A DNA stretch of 40,773 nt from an uncultured Caryophanales bacterium (GCA_949948745.1 CATLHA010000010.1:1-40773), one strand, 5' to 3'. Counted from the stretch's first letter, positions 31,974 to 40,702 are shown. Notes: generated from the letters alone by a model not told the origin. Numbers and translations are program-made.

Positions 31974-32012
31974 AAAGAGGATTACTTATTTTTGAGTAAT
32001 TTTCTTTTTACT
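31973..32012 (+). terminator. Terminator after the 250-aa gene
   Basis: AAAAGAGGATTACT pairs imperfectly with AGTAATTTTCTTTT (ATTACT/AGTAAT core at 31981-31986 and 31995-32000), followed by T's. Confidence 0.7.
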
Positions 32013-32026
32013 TTTTGGTATTTATA

Positions 32027-32035
32027 TGATATAAT
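32027..32035 (+). promoter_or_regulatory. Extended -10 promoter of the radical SAM pair
   Basis: TG-A-TATAAT at 32027-32035, with TTTACT (32007-32012) at 17 bases as a possible -35. Confidence 0.6.
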
Positions 32036-32059
32036 AAAGAGCATTTTAAGGGGGTACTT

Positions 32060-33898
32060 ATGAAAAAATTTGAAAATATAGAAGAGTTCTTAGATTCAGA
32101 TGAATTTAAGAATAAAGATTTATCTTATTGTGATTTGTCTAATCTTGATTTAAGTCGTGACAAATTCCCTGCTTCTACATGGCTAGATTTTACTTTTTAT
32201 CATACTAATTTTAAAAATACAAATATTCATTTTCAGCCACAGACTTTAGCTAGAAATTATTTGGCAAGAGGAATTAATATCGATGATTATAAAATTTGTA
32301 AGTTAGAATATTGTGATTTTACAGGTTGTGATTTATCTCGTTTATACACGAATACTTTTGAACGTGTGTCTATTACAGGAAGTAATTTTACTGATACTGG
32401 ATTAAGAATAAGATTATATAGTGGATATGGGGAAGACATTGATTATGGATGGCAAGGACTTGGATATCGAGATTATTCTGGAGTTATTTTTCCTGATAAT
32501 GAGGAAATGAAGGAAAAAATCCAAAGAATAGGCTTTTTAGGAGATTATCGTTTATTTCAAAATCATCCAGATATTATGTTTGATTCTGTTTCTATTTGTA
32601 AAGCGATGAAAAAACAATTTAAATGCGAAAATGATCAGTATATTTCAAGAAAAAAATTAAAAGAGTATAGTGAAATTATTGATAAATATTTAGAAGAAGA
32701 TCGAAAAAGAGAAGGTTATTTAGCTAGGCTTTTTGATATCTTAAATGAGGATATTCCATTTTCTGATATTGATAAATTTCAATTTGCTTGTGGTAATATT
32801 AAGAATAAAAATTTTGGACAAATCGATTTTTCTTCTCTTCCAGTGGAATTGTTACCAGAAATTGCTTTTGCAGATTGTCAATTTGAAAGTATTATATTTC
32901 CGAATGGTTTTGAATCTGATGATAGAAATAATATTGAGTTTTATAGAAATAAAAATCCACACATTATTTTTCCAACAATGACTCCATCTTCTTGGCAAGA
33001 TATTCATGAGACTAAGATTGGTACTTCTAATATTACCTTTCGAAGCAATTTATATTTAGAACTTGGTAGATTTTGTAATGCGAAATGTAAATTTTGTCGT
33101 AATCAATTTTTACCATCTTGCAAATATGATTTTGAGGCAATTAAAAATAACTTATTACAAATTGATAAACATCTTGATTATGTTGTAGTTGGTGGAGGAG
33201 AACCAACCTATTTGTGTAATGAGTTGAAAGATTTAAAAGAATCTTCTAAATTGAATGGAACAAGAGGGTTGGATTGGATTGTTTTTACAAATGCTTCTTG
33301 TTCTATGGATATATTAGTTGATTTGTCTAGAAACGGATTTGATTTTAACATTAGTCGTCATAGTGTTGAAGATGATATTAATAATCGTATTTTTGGTGTT
33401 TCAACTTTAAAACTTGAAGATATTAGAAAAGCTTATAGTAATGGTTTACTTAATTCTAGTACACTTACTTTATGTGCTACTTGTTTTAAAGGGGATGGAA
33501 TAGATAGTGTTCAGAAAATGGAAGATTATATTAGCGCAGTATCTGAGATTTTAAGTGCCAATGTTTTATTTCAAACATTACATAAAGACTTAAATAGTGA
33601 TACATTTGATATGGATGCTTTACCAATTGAAGATGAAATTTTTGATGAAATGATTGCTTTATTAAAAGAACAGGGGTATGAAATTTCTATTCCTATTTAT
33701 TCTACTGGTGATTATAAACTAATTATGGCAAAAAAGGGTAATAGAAATATTTCTTTTAAAAGATATATTACTCCTGAACAATTACAAGTGGAATGGAATC
33801 GAGCTTGTAAAAGAACATTTGATTTGTCTATGGATCCAAGTGGAAATCTTTATCAAAATTGGCATCAAGGGGCGGACAAAGTATTATTAAAAAAATAG
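32060..33898 (+). CDS. Pentapeptide-repeat/radical SAM fusion protein, copy 1
   Basis: The 612-aa protein starts at ATG 32060 behind AAGGGGG. Residues ~15-120 carry irregular pentapeptide-like repeats (LSYCDLSNLDLS, CDFTGCDLSRL, SITGSNFTDTGL), which fold as a right-handed beta-helix. A helical middle follows, with another short repeat-like part (residues ~240-320). From about 330 there is a radical SAM domain: C339-NAK-C343-KF-C346 (CX3CX2C), VVVGGGEPT for SAM binding, and IVFTNASCS. A conserved tail has NISRHSVEDD, LCATCF and DLSMDPSGNLYQNWHQ. No second Fe-S (SPASM) cysteine set is obvious. It is a paralogue of the next gene. Substrate unknown; a modification or ligand-transfer role on a cell component is possible. 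Confidence 0.82.
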   Translation: MKKFENIEEFLDSDEFKNKDLSYCDLSNLDLSRDKFPASTWLDFTFYHTNFKNTNIHFQPQTLARNYLARGINIDDYKICKLEYCDFTGCDLSRLYTNTFERVSITGSNFTDTGLRIRLYSGYGEDIDYGWQGLGYRDYSGVIFPDNEEMKEKIQRIGFLGDYRLFQNHPDIMFDSVSICKAMKKQFKCENDQYISRKKLKEYSEIIDKYLEEDRKREGYLARLFDILNEDIPFSDIDKFQFACGNIKNKNFGQIDFSSLPVELLPEIAFADCQFESIIFPNGFESDDRNNIEFYRNKNPHIIFPTMTPSSWQDIHETKIGTSNITFRSNLYLELGRFCNAKCKFCRNQFLPSCKYDFEAIKNNLLQIDKHLDYVVVGGGEPTYLCNELKDLKESSKLNGTRGLDWIVFTNASCSMDILVDLSRNGFDFNISRHSVEDDINNRIFGVSTLKLEDIRKAYSNGLLNSSTLTLCATCFKGDGIDSVQKMEDYISAVSEILSANVLFQTLHKDLNSDTFDMDALPIEDEIFDEMIALLKEQGYEISIPIYSTGDYKLIMAKKGNRNISFKRYITPEQLQVEWNRACKRTFDLSMDPSGNLYQNWHQGADKVLLKK

Positions 33899-33910
33899 AA
33901 GGAATGCGGT

Positions 33911-35686
33911 ATGAAAAAATATAATGATTTAAATGAATTTTTATCATCAGAAGAGTTTAGAAGAAAAGATTTATCTTATTTGGATTTGTCTAATCTTGAT
34001 CTTTCTTCCCTAAATCCTAAGACTTGGAATAAATTTGTTTTTGATCATACTAATTTTTCGAATACTAATATTAAATTTTATCCAAGAAATTTAAAAGAAG
34101 CAGGATTTAATACCTCTATCGAATATTGTGATTTTACAGGTTGTGATTTATCTTATTTAAATAATGACCCCGATGGATTAGATTACACTTCTGTTACTGG
34201 TTGTAATTTTACAGATACAAATCTTCATGTCCCACTTTCTGATTTTCTTCATATATCCAGGATTGAAAAAGATTACACTGGCGTTATTTTCGGTAATCAA
34301 TATACCTCTTCAGATTTAGAGGGCTTACTTATTAATTTGGATGTACGTATTTTGTTTTCGAATCCAAATATTAAATTTTCTTCTGTGCAAGTATTGAAAT
34401 TGTTACAAAATTCGCTAACAGATTTATATGATGAGAATGGTATGGATTCAATAATTCTTTTAAAGTCTCATGAAATTATTCAAAAAGTGTTAGAATATGA
34501 TCAAAACCATGAGGGGAATTTGTATCAATTTTGGAAGAAATTTGAAAAATATTATCCTCATTACCAAGAACAATTTGAGCTTTTCTGGGAATCTATTCGA
34601 TTTAAAAATTTTGGTGATATAGATCTTTCAGATATTAATCCAGAACTTCTTTCACAATTTAATTTTTTTAGGTGTACTTTTCATTCTTTAAATCTTCCCT
34701 ATGTTGAAACTGATAGATTTACGCTTAAAGAACATTTTAATTTTTCGGAATGTGATATTTCTAAAATAAGGATTCCTAATGTAACACCTGATTTTTGGAA
34801 AGAACATCATAATGATCGTTTGTTTGGTCATGTGACTTTTCGTACAAATCTATATTTAGAATTTGGTAGATTTTGTAATGGAAAATGTATTTTTTGTAGG
34901 AATCAATATTTGCCATATTGTAAATTTGATATAGAAAAAATAGAAGAAAACTTAAAACTTATTTTTCCTTATGTAAATAATATTGTAGTTGGTGGGGGAG
35001 AACCAACTTTAGTTATTGACAAGTTGATGAAAGTGGCTAGACCATATAGGGGAAAGGGAGTTTCTTGGACTATATTTACAAATGCTTCTTTGCCATACTT
35101 TAAATTACGCAAATTATCTCATAAGTTTTCATTAAATATCAGTAGACATAGTATTGATGATGATACGAATAATAAAGTTTTAGGAGTAAAGGCCTTAAGC
35201 AATTCTAAACTATCAAGATTAAACAAATCTTCTTATGGATTAATTACACTTTGTGCAACGTGCTTTGATGGAGGTTTATCTTCTGCTAAACAAATTGAAG
35301 ATTATATTTCTTTTTATGTAGAGAATCTTCATATTAATCATTTGATGTTTAAAACACTTCATAAAGATTTTGAAGACTCATTTGATTCTACCAATACACT
35401 CCCAATTGAAAATGAAGTTTTTGATGAAGTATTAAGTGATTTAGGGAAACAAGGATATAAAATAGGTCTTCCTATATATTCAACAGGAAATTATAAATTG
35501 ATAATCGCTAAAAAAGGATATCAGACTATTTCTTTTAAACAATATATAGAAAGAGAAGAATTAGAACATGGTTGGCAAGATGCAGTAAAGAGAACATTTG
35601 ATTTATCTATGGATCCAAGTGGAAATATTTATCAAAATTGGCATCAGTCTAGTGATAAAGTTTTATTTAAAAATAACAATGGTTAA
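33911..35686 (+). CDS. Pentapeptide-repeat/radical SAM fusion protein, copy 2
   Basis: The 591-aa paralogue of the preceding gene starts 12 bases after it (ATG 33911, AAGGAATG). The architecture is the same: N-terminal pentapeptide-like repeats (LSYLDLSNLDLS, CDFTGCDLSYL, VTGCNFTDTNL), a helical middle, and a radical SAM domain. The latter has C322-NGK-C326-IF-C329, VVGGGEPTL, WTIFTNAS, NISRHSIDDD, LCATCF and the same DLSMDPSGNIYQNWHQ ending. Both copies keep all cluster cysteines and the tail, so both look active. Retained tandem copies with diverged middle regions suggest either a heterodimer or two related substrates. No small precursor-peptide gene is seen beside them. An IS30-type element follows. 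Confidence 0.82.
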   Translation: MKKYNDLNEFLSSEEFRRKDLSYLDLSNLDLSSLNPKTWNKFVFDHTNFSNTNIKFYPRNLKEAGFNTSIEYCDFTGCDLSYLNNDPDGLDYTSVTGCNFTDTNLHVPLSDFLHISRIEKDYTGVIFGNQYTSSDLEGLLINLDVRILFSNPNIKFSSVQVLKLLQNSLTDLYDENGMDSIILLKSHEIIQKVLEYDQNHEGNLYQFWKKFEKYYPHYQEQFELFWESIRFKNFGDIDLSDINPELLSQFNFFRCTFHSLNLPYVETDRFTLKEHFNFSECDISKIRIPNVTPDFWKEHHNDRLFGHVTFRTNLYLEFGRFCNGKCIFCRNQYLPYCKFDIEKIEENLKLIFPYVNNIVVGGGEPTLVIDKLMKVARPYRGKGVSWTIFTNASLPYFKLRKLSHKFSLNISRHSIDDDTNNKVLGVKALSNSKLSRLNKSSYGLITLCATCFDGGLSSAKQIEDYISFYVENLHINHLMFKTLHKDFEDSFDSTNTLPIENEVFDEVLSDLGKQGYKIGLPIYSTGNYKLIIAKKGYQTISFKQYIEREELEHGWQDAVKRTFDLSMDPSGNIYQNWHQSSDKVLFKNNNG

Positions 35687-35718
35687 AAATTTTTAATTGA
35701 TTTTACAAAAAGAAAATG

Positions 35719-35730
35719 AATTTTCTATAT
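35719..35730 (+). repeat. 12-bp direct repeat, left copy (candidate target-site duplication)
   Basis: AATTTTCTATAT occurs here and at 37452-37463, just outside the 18-bp inverted repeats of the IS30-type element. Confidence 0.5.
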
Positions 35731-35864
35731 GGTGAATTTCAAAAGTAAATTGTAAATTTGCCAAAGAGTAAGAAAGTGCAGATTTTAATTGATAAAATTT
35801 GTACTTTTAAATTGTAAAAAATGAAAAAAAATGTTAATATAATAACGAAATTAAATAAATTATT

Positions 35865-35896
35865 ACACGCAAAAGAGGTTTTGCCAAAAATCGTGT
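35865..35896. other. Hairpin at the left side of the IS30-type element
   Basis: GCAAAA-GAGG-TTTTGC (35869-35884) with an outer ACACG/CGTGT pairing (35865-35869, 35892-35896). A similar GCAAAAGC/GCTTTTGC hairpin stands on the right side. Confidence 0.55.
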
Positions 35897-35921
35897 AAAA
35901 CTAAATTGATAGTTTAAAATG

Positions 35922-35936
35922 TGATATTTTGCTTGT
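35922..35936 (+). repeat. Inner inverted repeat, left copy
   Basis: TGATATTTTGCTTGT is the exact reverse complement of 37250-37264, on the other side of the transposase gene. Confidence 0.7.
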
Positions 35937-35994
35937 TTAATTAATTTCAAATGTTTTTGATAATTGTTACTTGTAAGTAACGAATTAGATAGTA

Positions 35995-37227
35995 CTATTT
36001 ATTAGTATTATCTTTTTGTTTGAATAAAGAATCATTAAGAGTTAGGTCTTCATATCTAATTTGTTTGTATCCTAAAGCCTCAAAGAATTCTTCATAAGTA
36101 AATAAATATTGTAAAGAAAAGGAACATTGTCCTTTAAATAAATCTCTAGGAACAGAATTGATATGATTAATCATTTCTGTAATTTGTTCTTGGGAATAAG
36201 GATTAAAAGAATTGCCTTTTGGAATATATCTTCTAATGAATTCATGACATACTTCAATTTTACCTTTTTGTTGACTCCGTTTAGGATCACAATAGAATAC
36301 ATGAGTTTTTAAGATTTCAGAACCATTATCTTCGATATATTCAGGATTAAAAAACTCACTACTATTGTCAGTAAGAATACATTTAAACAAATCATAAAAC
36401 ATATCATAACCTAAAGAATTTTTTAGATAATCAAAAACTTTGGAAATACATTCCATTGTTTTATGTTCCATTTTAAAAGCCATCAGAAAGTTAGGAGAAG
36501 TGAATAAAATAGTAAGTAGAACAGATTCGTCTTCACCTTTTATCTCTTCGACAGTATCCATTTCAACAACTTCAACACCATATCCATTTTGAATAAAGAA
36601 ATCTTGTTTAAATTTAAGAAAGTCTTGATAAGTTCTACCAATTCTATGTTTGGTATTTCTAGGAACAACATCCTGTCTTTTATTTCTTTTCTTATATCTA
36701 ACCTTTCTAGGTAGATCGATATTCATAGTATCTAGATATTCCATTTCTTGATAACGATATAAGGTTCTTTTACAGACATTAATATCTTTGTTCATATTAA
36801 CAATCATAGAGAAAGATAATCCTTTATCAATACCATCTTTTACGATTTTGTTTAATTTATTAAATTCATCTGGATTCATATTAATGTCCTGTCTAGAAGT
36901 AGAAGGAAGATGCTTGTAATTACGATTGGCATCTTCAGCATAATACATAAATCTATTTTTTCTGCACCCATTTCTTGATGGACAAGCATTACAAACAAAA
37001 GGGGTTTTAGTAGTTTTAAGACAATTCATATCATATTTAGGTGAAACATTGTATCTATTACATTTAATCAGTTGTCTATGTTTTTTAATTTCATAATAAA
37101 CAGTATTTCTAGATTTATTTATAAGTTCACTAATTTCAGAAATGGTTTTACCTTCATTTAAATATTGTTCAATTTGAAATCTTTTTGATAAATTCAAATG
37201 TTTTTGATAAATATTACTTGTACTCAT
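35995..37227 (-). CDS. IS30-family transposase
   Basis: On the - strand the start is ATG at 37227, behind AGGAGG (complement of 37235-37240), giving 410 aa; an upstream in-frame codon has no ribosome site. It has an N-terminal helix-turn-helix of the IS30 kind (LSKRFQIEQYLNEGKTIS then IINKSRNTVYYEIKKH-like sequence) and a cysteine-rich segment (CNACPSRNGC). The DDE catalytic core reads VEMDTVEE, CILTDNSSEF and KGKIEVCHEFIRRYIPKG. The order and spacing fit IS30-family transposases; relatives are common in Firmicutes and Mycoplasma. The gene is full length with no frameshift, so the element may be active. Confidence 0.93.
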   Translation of the reverse strand: MSTSNIYQKHLNLSKRFQIEQYLNEGKTISEISELINKSRNTVYYEIKKHRQLIKCNRYNVSPKYDMNCLKTTKTPFVCNACPSRNGCRKNRFMYYAEDANRNYKHLPSTSRQDINMNPDEFNKLNKIVKDGIDKGLSFSMIVNMNKDINVCKRTLYRYQEMEYLDTMNIDLPRKVRYKKRNKRQDVVPRNTKHRIGRTYQDFLKFKQDFFIQNGYGVEVVEMDTVEEIKGEDESVLLTILFTSPNFLMAFKMEHKTMECISKVFDYLKNSLGYDMFYDLFKCILTDNSSEFFNPEYIEDNGSEILKTHVFYCDPKRSQQKGKIEVCHEFIRRYIPKGNSFNPYSQEQITEMINHINSVPRDLFKGQCSFSLQYLFTYEEFFEALGYKQIRYEDLTLNDSLFKQKDNTNK

Positions 37228-37249
37228 AATAAGTACCTCCTTCTTTAAT

Positions 37250-37264
37250 ACAAGCAAAATATCA
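37250..37264 (-). repeat. Inner inverted repeat, right copy
   Basis: ACAAGCAAAATATCA, exact reverse complement of 35922-35936. Confidence 0.7.
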
Positions 37265-37288
37265 GAGATATATTATAAAAGTAGATAA

Positions 37289-37312
37289 GCAAAAGCACAA
37301 ATATGCTTTTGC
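37289..37312 (-). other. Hairpin in the transposase leader
   Basis: GCAAAAGC (37289-37296) and GCTTTTGC (37305-37312) form an 8-bp stem. It lies between the likely -10 box on the - strand (complement of ATTATA, 37322-37327) and the transposase start. It could limit transposase expression. Confidence 0.5.
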
Positions 37313-37337
37313 CAATAAATCATTATATAATATAAAA

Positions 37338-37389
37338 TTTTAGTCAAGGATCTTCGATGAACGAGACTATCGTTCGTCCTTGACTAAAA
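37338..37389 (-). terminator. Large hairpin upstream of the transposase, probable insulating terminator
   Basis: TTTTAGTCAAGGA (37338-37350) pairs over 13 bp with TCCTTGACTAAAA (37377-37389); an inner GAACGA/TCGTTC stem tops it. On the - strand it is followed by T-rich sequence. It may stop outside transcription from entering the transposase gene. Confidence 0.6.
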
Positions 37390-37451
37390 CTTGTGTCAGA
37401 GTAAATTATATAAACATATTCTGAATATCAATTTACTTTTGAAATTGAATT

Positions 37452-37463
37452 AATTTTCTATAT
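37452..37463 (+). repeat. 12-bp direct repeat, right copy
   Basis: AATTTTCTATAT, same orientation as 35719-35730. Confidence 0.5.
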
Positions 37464-37496
37464 TGAAAAAAAGTTCTATTCTTTTTTCTTTGCATA

Positions 37497-37505
37497 TGTT
37501 ATAAT
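37497..37505 (+). promoter_or_regulatory. Extended -10 promoter of the zinc-ribbon gene
   Basis: TG-T-TATAAT at 37497-37505. A leader of about 100 bases follows before the start at 37607. Confidence 0.6.
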
Positions 37506-37606
37506 AAGTATGTAAAAAATTTACGATCATTTTAAAACTAATTATTTTATTTCTTCTGAGGTAGATAACTAAGTGTTAAAAAGGTTCGAGAGAAGGAGGA
37601 AATAAG

Positions 37607-37801
37607 ATGTCAGAATATCAAGATAAAACAATTACTTGTGTAGATTGTGGAACAGATTTTACTTTTACTGCTAGAGAACAAGAATTTTATCATGAAAAAG
37701 GGTTTAATAATGAACCAAAAAGATGTAAAAATTGTCGTGATAAGAGAAAAGCAGAGAAAAATGAAAGAATGCAAAATAATAATAGAAAAGAAGAAAATTA
37801 A
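37607..37801 (+). CDS. Small zinc-ribbon protein
   Basis: The 64-aa protein starts at ATG 37607 with an excellent AGAAGGAGGA ribosome site. It has two cysteine pairs, CVDCG (residues 11-15) and CKNCRDKR (about 40-47), separated by FTFTAREQEFYHEKGF and NEPKRC. This is the pattern of the small zf-trcl/probable zinc-ribbon family. A basic, Asn-rich tail follows. Members are often induced by cold or stress, but their role is not settled. The long AT-rich leader and strong ribosome site suggest high expression under some condition. A + strand T-rich stretch follows the stop. Confidence 0.85.
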   Translation: MSEYQDKTITCVDCGTDFTFTAREQEFYHEKGFNNEPKRCKNCRDKRKAEKNERMQNNNRKEEN

Positions 37802-37900
37802 TCTTCTTTTTCTTTTCCTTAAAAAAATGTTAATAGTATTAAAATTTTTGGTATAATACTTTTAGTACTCAAATATGGATGTAAGAAAGGGTGATTACTT

Positions 37901-40507
37901 TTGTTAGAACTAAAAAATATAAGCAAGATTTATAAAACATCTGGTTTTGAACAGAGGGCTTTGGATAAAATTAGTATAAAATTTCGTGATTGTGAATTTG
38001 TTTCTATTTTAGGACAAAGTGGTAGTGGGAAAACAACGATGTTAAATATTATTGGAGGACTTGATAATTATACAAGCGGAGATTTAATTATTAATGGTGT
38101 TTCTACTAAAAAATATAAAGATAGGGATTGGGATACTTATCGAAATCATTCAATTGGTTTTGTATTTCAAAGTTACAATTTGATTCCTCATCAAACAGCC
38201 TTAGCAAATGTTGAGTTGGCACTTACATTATCTGGGGTTTCTAAAGAGGAAAGAAGAAAAAGAGCACAGGCAGTTTTAAAAAAAGTAGGATTACAAAATC
38301 ACATGAATAAAAAGCCTAATCAAATGTCTGGTGGGCAAATGCAACGTATTGCGATAGCTCGTGCTTTAATTAATGATCCAGATATTTTACTTGCAGATGA
38401 ACCTACAGGGGCTTTAGATTCTGAAACTAGTGTTCAGATTATGGAATTATTAAAGGAAATTGCAAAAGAGAAATTAGTAATTATGGTTACTCATAATCCA
38501 GACCTTGCAGAAAAGTATTCTACAAGAATTGTTAAATTATTGGATGGTCATATTACAGATGATTCTAATCCAGTAAAAGAGACTGAGATAAAAATAGATA
38601 AAGAGAAAAAAGAAAAGACAAGAAGTCGTTCAAAGAAGAAAACTTCTATGTCATTTATGACTGCTTTTTCATTAAGTTTAAATAATTTAATGACGAAAAA
38701 AGGAAGAACTATTTTAACAGCTTTTGCTGGATCTATTGGAATTATAGGAATCGCTTTGATTTTATCTTTATCTAGCGGTGTAAAGGGATACATTTCTAGA
38801 GTTGAAGAAGATACTTTATCTAGTTACCCGTTATCTATTGAAGAACAAACAGTGGATACAAGCAGTATGATTATGTCTTTGATGACTTATGATCAAAGAA
38901 GAGAAGAACATGAGTTAGATAAGATTTATTCTGGAAATATTATGATTGATTTAATTAATACTTTAGCTGCTCAAATGCAAACGAATAATCTAGAAGAATT
39001 TAAAAAATATTTGGATAACGATAAAAATGGTTTTAAAGACTATATTACTGCAATTGAGTATGGTTATAATGTAGATTTACAACTTTATAAATCTGATACG
39101 ACTGATGGTATTGTTCGAGTAAATCCAACAACTATTTTAAGTTCTTTTGGAGTAGATGGAATGGATTCTATGATGGAATTACAAGATCAGTTCGGTGGTG
39201 GTGGTATGAGTGCTGCTACTAATGTATTTCAAGAATTACTAGATAATAAAGAATTATTAAAGACACAATATGATATGTTAGCAGGACATTGGCCTAACAA
39301 GTATAATGAAGTTGTATTAATGGTTGATGATCATAATGAAATTAGTGATTATGCACTTTATGCATTAGGTATCAAAGATCAGAAAGAATTAAATGACTCT
39401 TATAAGAATGTTTTAGAAGGAAAAGAAGTAGAAACAAAGACATCTTCTTATGGTTATGATGAATTCTTAAATATGACATTTAAATTAGTTTTAAATACAG
39501 ATTATTATGAGAAACAGAATAATATTTGGATTGATAAAAGAGAAGATGATGAGTATTTAAAACAATTAATTAATAATGGTGAAGAAGTTAAGATTGTTGG
39601 TATTATTAGACCTAATGAAGAATCTTTAACAACTTCTACTACTGGTGCTGTTGGGTATACAAAAGAATTAACAGAGCATGTTATTAATAGAATTAACGAA
39701 TCTGAAATTGCGAAGGAGCAAAAGGCAAATCCAGAAATTAATGTATTTACAGGATTTGAATTTAGTGATGGAGAAGAGAACTTTGATATTAGTTCACTAA
39801 CTCGGGAGCAACAAACGTATTTAGCTAGTCTTTCTCAAGAGGAGCTTGCTAAAATCGTTGCACAATATGCTTCTAATGCAAAAGCTACGTATGAAGATAA
39901 TTTATCTACTTTAGGAATTGTTGATTTAGAAAAACCAAGCACAATTTATATTTATCCAAAAGATTTTGATTCTAAGGAAATCATTATTGATAAAATAGAG
40001 TCTTATAATGATAAAGCAAAGAATGATGAACGAGAAGAATTAGTAATTAATTATACAGATGTAGTAGGCGCAATGATGACAGGGGTATCTAGCATTATTG
40101 ATACAATCAGTTATGTTCTAATAGCTTTTGTTGCGATTAGTTTAATTGTATCTAGTATTATGATTGGTATTATTACTTATATTTCTGTACTAGAAAGAAC
40201 AAAAGAAATTGGTATCTTACGTGCGATGGGAGCTAGTAAAAAGGATGTTTCTCGTGTATTTAATGCAGAAACTTTAATTGAAGGATTAACCGCAGGTGTG
40301 ATTGGTATTTTGGTTACAGTAATTTTGAATATTCCAATTAATATTATTATTAAGAAGATAGTTAATATTTCTAACATTTCAAAATTACCAATTGGTGGAG
40401 CAATTATCTTAGTTGTTATTAGTGTACTTTTAACTGTGATTGCGGGATTAATTCCATCTCGTATGGCAAGTAAAAAGGATCCAGTAGAAGCACTTCGATC
40501 AGAATAG
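37901..40507 (+). CDS. ABC transporter with fused ATPase and FtsX-like permease (MacB type)
   Basis: Starts at TTG 37901 behind AAAGGGTGAT. The 868-aa protein joins an ATPase and a permease. The ATPase (residues ~1-225) has Walker A GQSGSGKTT (38-46), the Q-loop FVFQSYN, signature MSGGQMQRIAIARAL, Walker B ILLADEPTGALDS, and the switch His in VTHNPD. A charged linker leads to the first membrane helix (TILTAFAGSIGIIGIALIL, about 270-290). A ~430-residue extracytoplasmic domain follows, then three C-terminal helices with the FtsX signature (VLERTKEIGILRAMGASKKD). MacB/LolD-type transporters do not move solutes through the membrane but transmit force. Fused versions with such a large outer domain are common in gut Firmicutes. 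The cargo may be peptides or lipoproteins. Confidence 0.93.
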   Translation: MLELKNISKIYKTSGFEQRALDKISIKFRDCEFVSILGQSGSGKTTMLNIIGGLDNYTSGDLIINGVSTKKYKDRDWDTYRNHSIGFVFQSYNLIPHQTALANVELALTLSGVSKEERRKRAQAVLKKVGLQNHMNKKPNQMSGGQMQRIAIARALINDPDILLADEPTGALDSETSVQIMELLKEIAKEKLVIMVTHNPDLAEKYSTRIVKLLDGHITDDSNPVKETEIKIDKEKKEKTRSRSKKKTSMSFMTAFSLSLNNLMTKKGRTILTAFAGSIGIIGIALILSLSSGVKGYISRVEEDTLSSYPLSIEEQTVDTSSMIMSLMTYDQRREEHELDKIYSGNIMIDLINTLAAQMQTNNLEEFKKYLDNDKNGFKDYITAIEYGYNVDLQLYKSDTTDGIVRVNPTTILSSFGVDGMDSMMELQDQFGGGGMSAATNVFQELLDNKELLKTQYDMLAGHWPNKYNEVVLMVDDHNEISDYALYALGIKDQKELNDSYKNVLEGKEVETKTSSYGYDEFLNMTFKLVLNTDYYEKQNNIWIDKREDDEYLKQLINNGEEVKIVGIIRPNEESLTTSTTGAVGYTKELTEHVINRINESEIAKEQKANPEINVFTGFEFSDGEENFDISSLTREQQTYLASLSQEELAKIVAQYASNAKATYEDNLSTLGIVDLEKPSTIYIYPKDFDSKEIIIDKIESYNDKAKNDEREELVINYTDVVGAMMTGVSSIIDTISYVLIAFVAISLIVSSIMIGIITYISVLERTKEIGILRAMGASKKDVSRVFNAETLIEGLTAGVIGILVTVILNIPINIIIKKIVNISNISKLPIGGAIILVVISVLLTVIAGLIPSRMASKKDPVEALRSE

Positions 40508-40543
40508 TATTGTACTTTCTAAAACGAAAAAGATATATTTAAT

Positions 40544-40582
40544 AAACCCTAATTCAGTTTTTACTGAGTTAGGGTTTTATAA
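40544..40582 (+). terminator. Strong terminator after the ABC transporter gene
   Basis: AAACCCTAATTCAG (40544-40557) pairs over 14 bp, with one G-T, with CTGAGTTAGGGTTT (40564-40577), followed by T's. Confidence 0.92.
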
Positions 40583-40677
40583 TTTAATGATAGATTAATT
40601 ATAATATTTATGATTTTATCAACAATATAATTAATATTTAGATATATTGATTAATATTTAGTTTTCCATAAAAATGC

Positions 40678-40702
40678 ATAAGTCAAGAAAAAGTGGACAA
40701 TT
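40678..40702 (-). repeat. Probable terminal inverted repeat of an IS3-type element
   Basis: The - strand reads TTGTCCACTTTTTCTTGACTT shortly after the stop of a transposase tail. The TGTCCACTTTTT type of end is usual for IS3/IS150-group elements. The partner end is outside the window. Confidence 0.5.

Larger units (their letters stand above)
35735..37446 (-). mobile_element. IS30-type insertion element (outer boundaries)
   Basis: A perfect 18-bp inverted repeat (AATTTCAAAAGTAAATTG at 35735-35752, its complement at 37429-37446) brackets a - strand IS30-type transposase and is itself bracketed by 12-bp direct repeats. Size is about 1.7 kb, with 240 and 200 bases of flanking non-coding DNA. A second inverted repeat inside (35922-35936 / 37250-37264) offers a tighter alternative boundary of 1343 bp. 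About 300 bases on each side of the transposase hold no gene, only these repeats and hairpins. Confidence 0.65.

Noticed and set aside
35687-35994. Small precursor-peptide gene after the radical SAM pair
   Set aside because: Only a 10-codon frame (starting at 35717) is present, without a ribosome site, and the region is part of the IS30-type element flank.
40544-40577. CCCTAA/TTAGGG sequences resembling telomere repeats
   Set aside because: They are the two arms of a single 14-bp terminator stem after the ABC transporter, not a repeat array.
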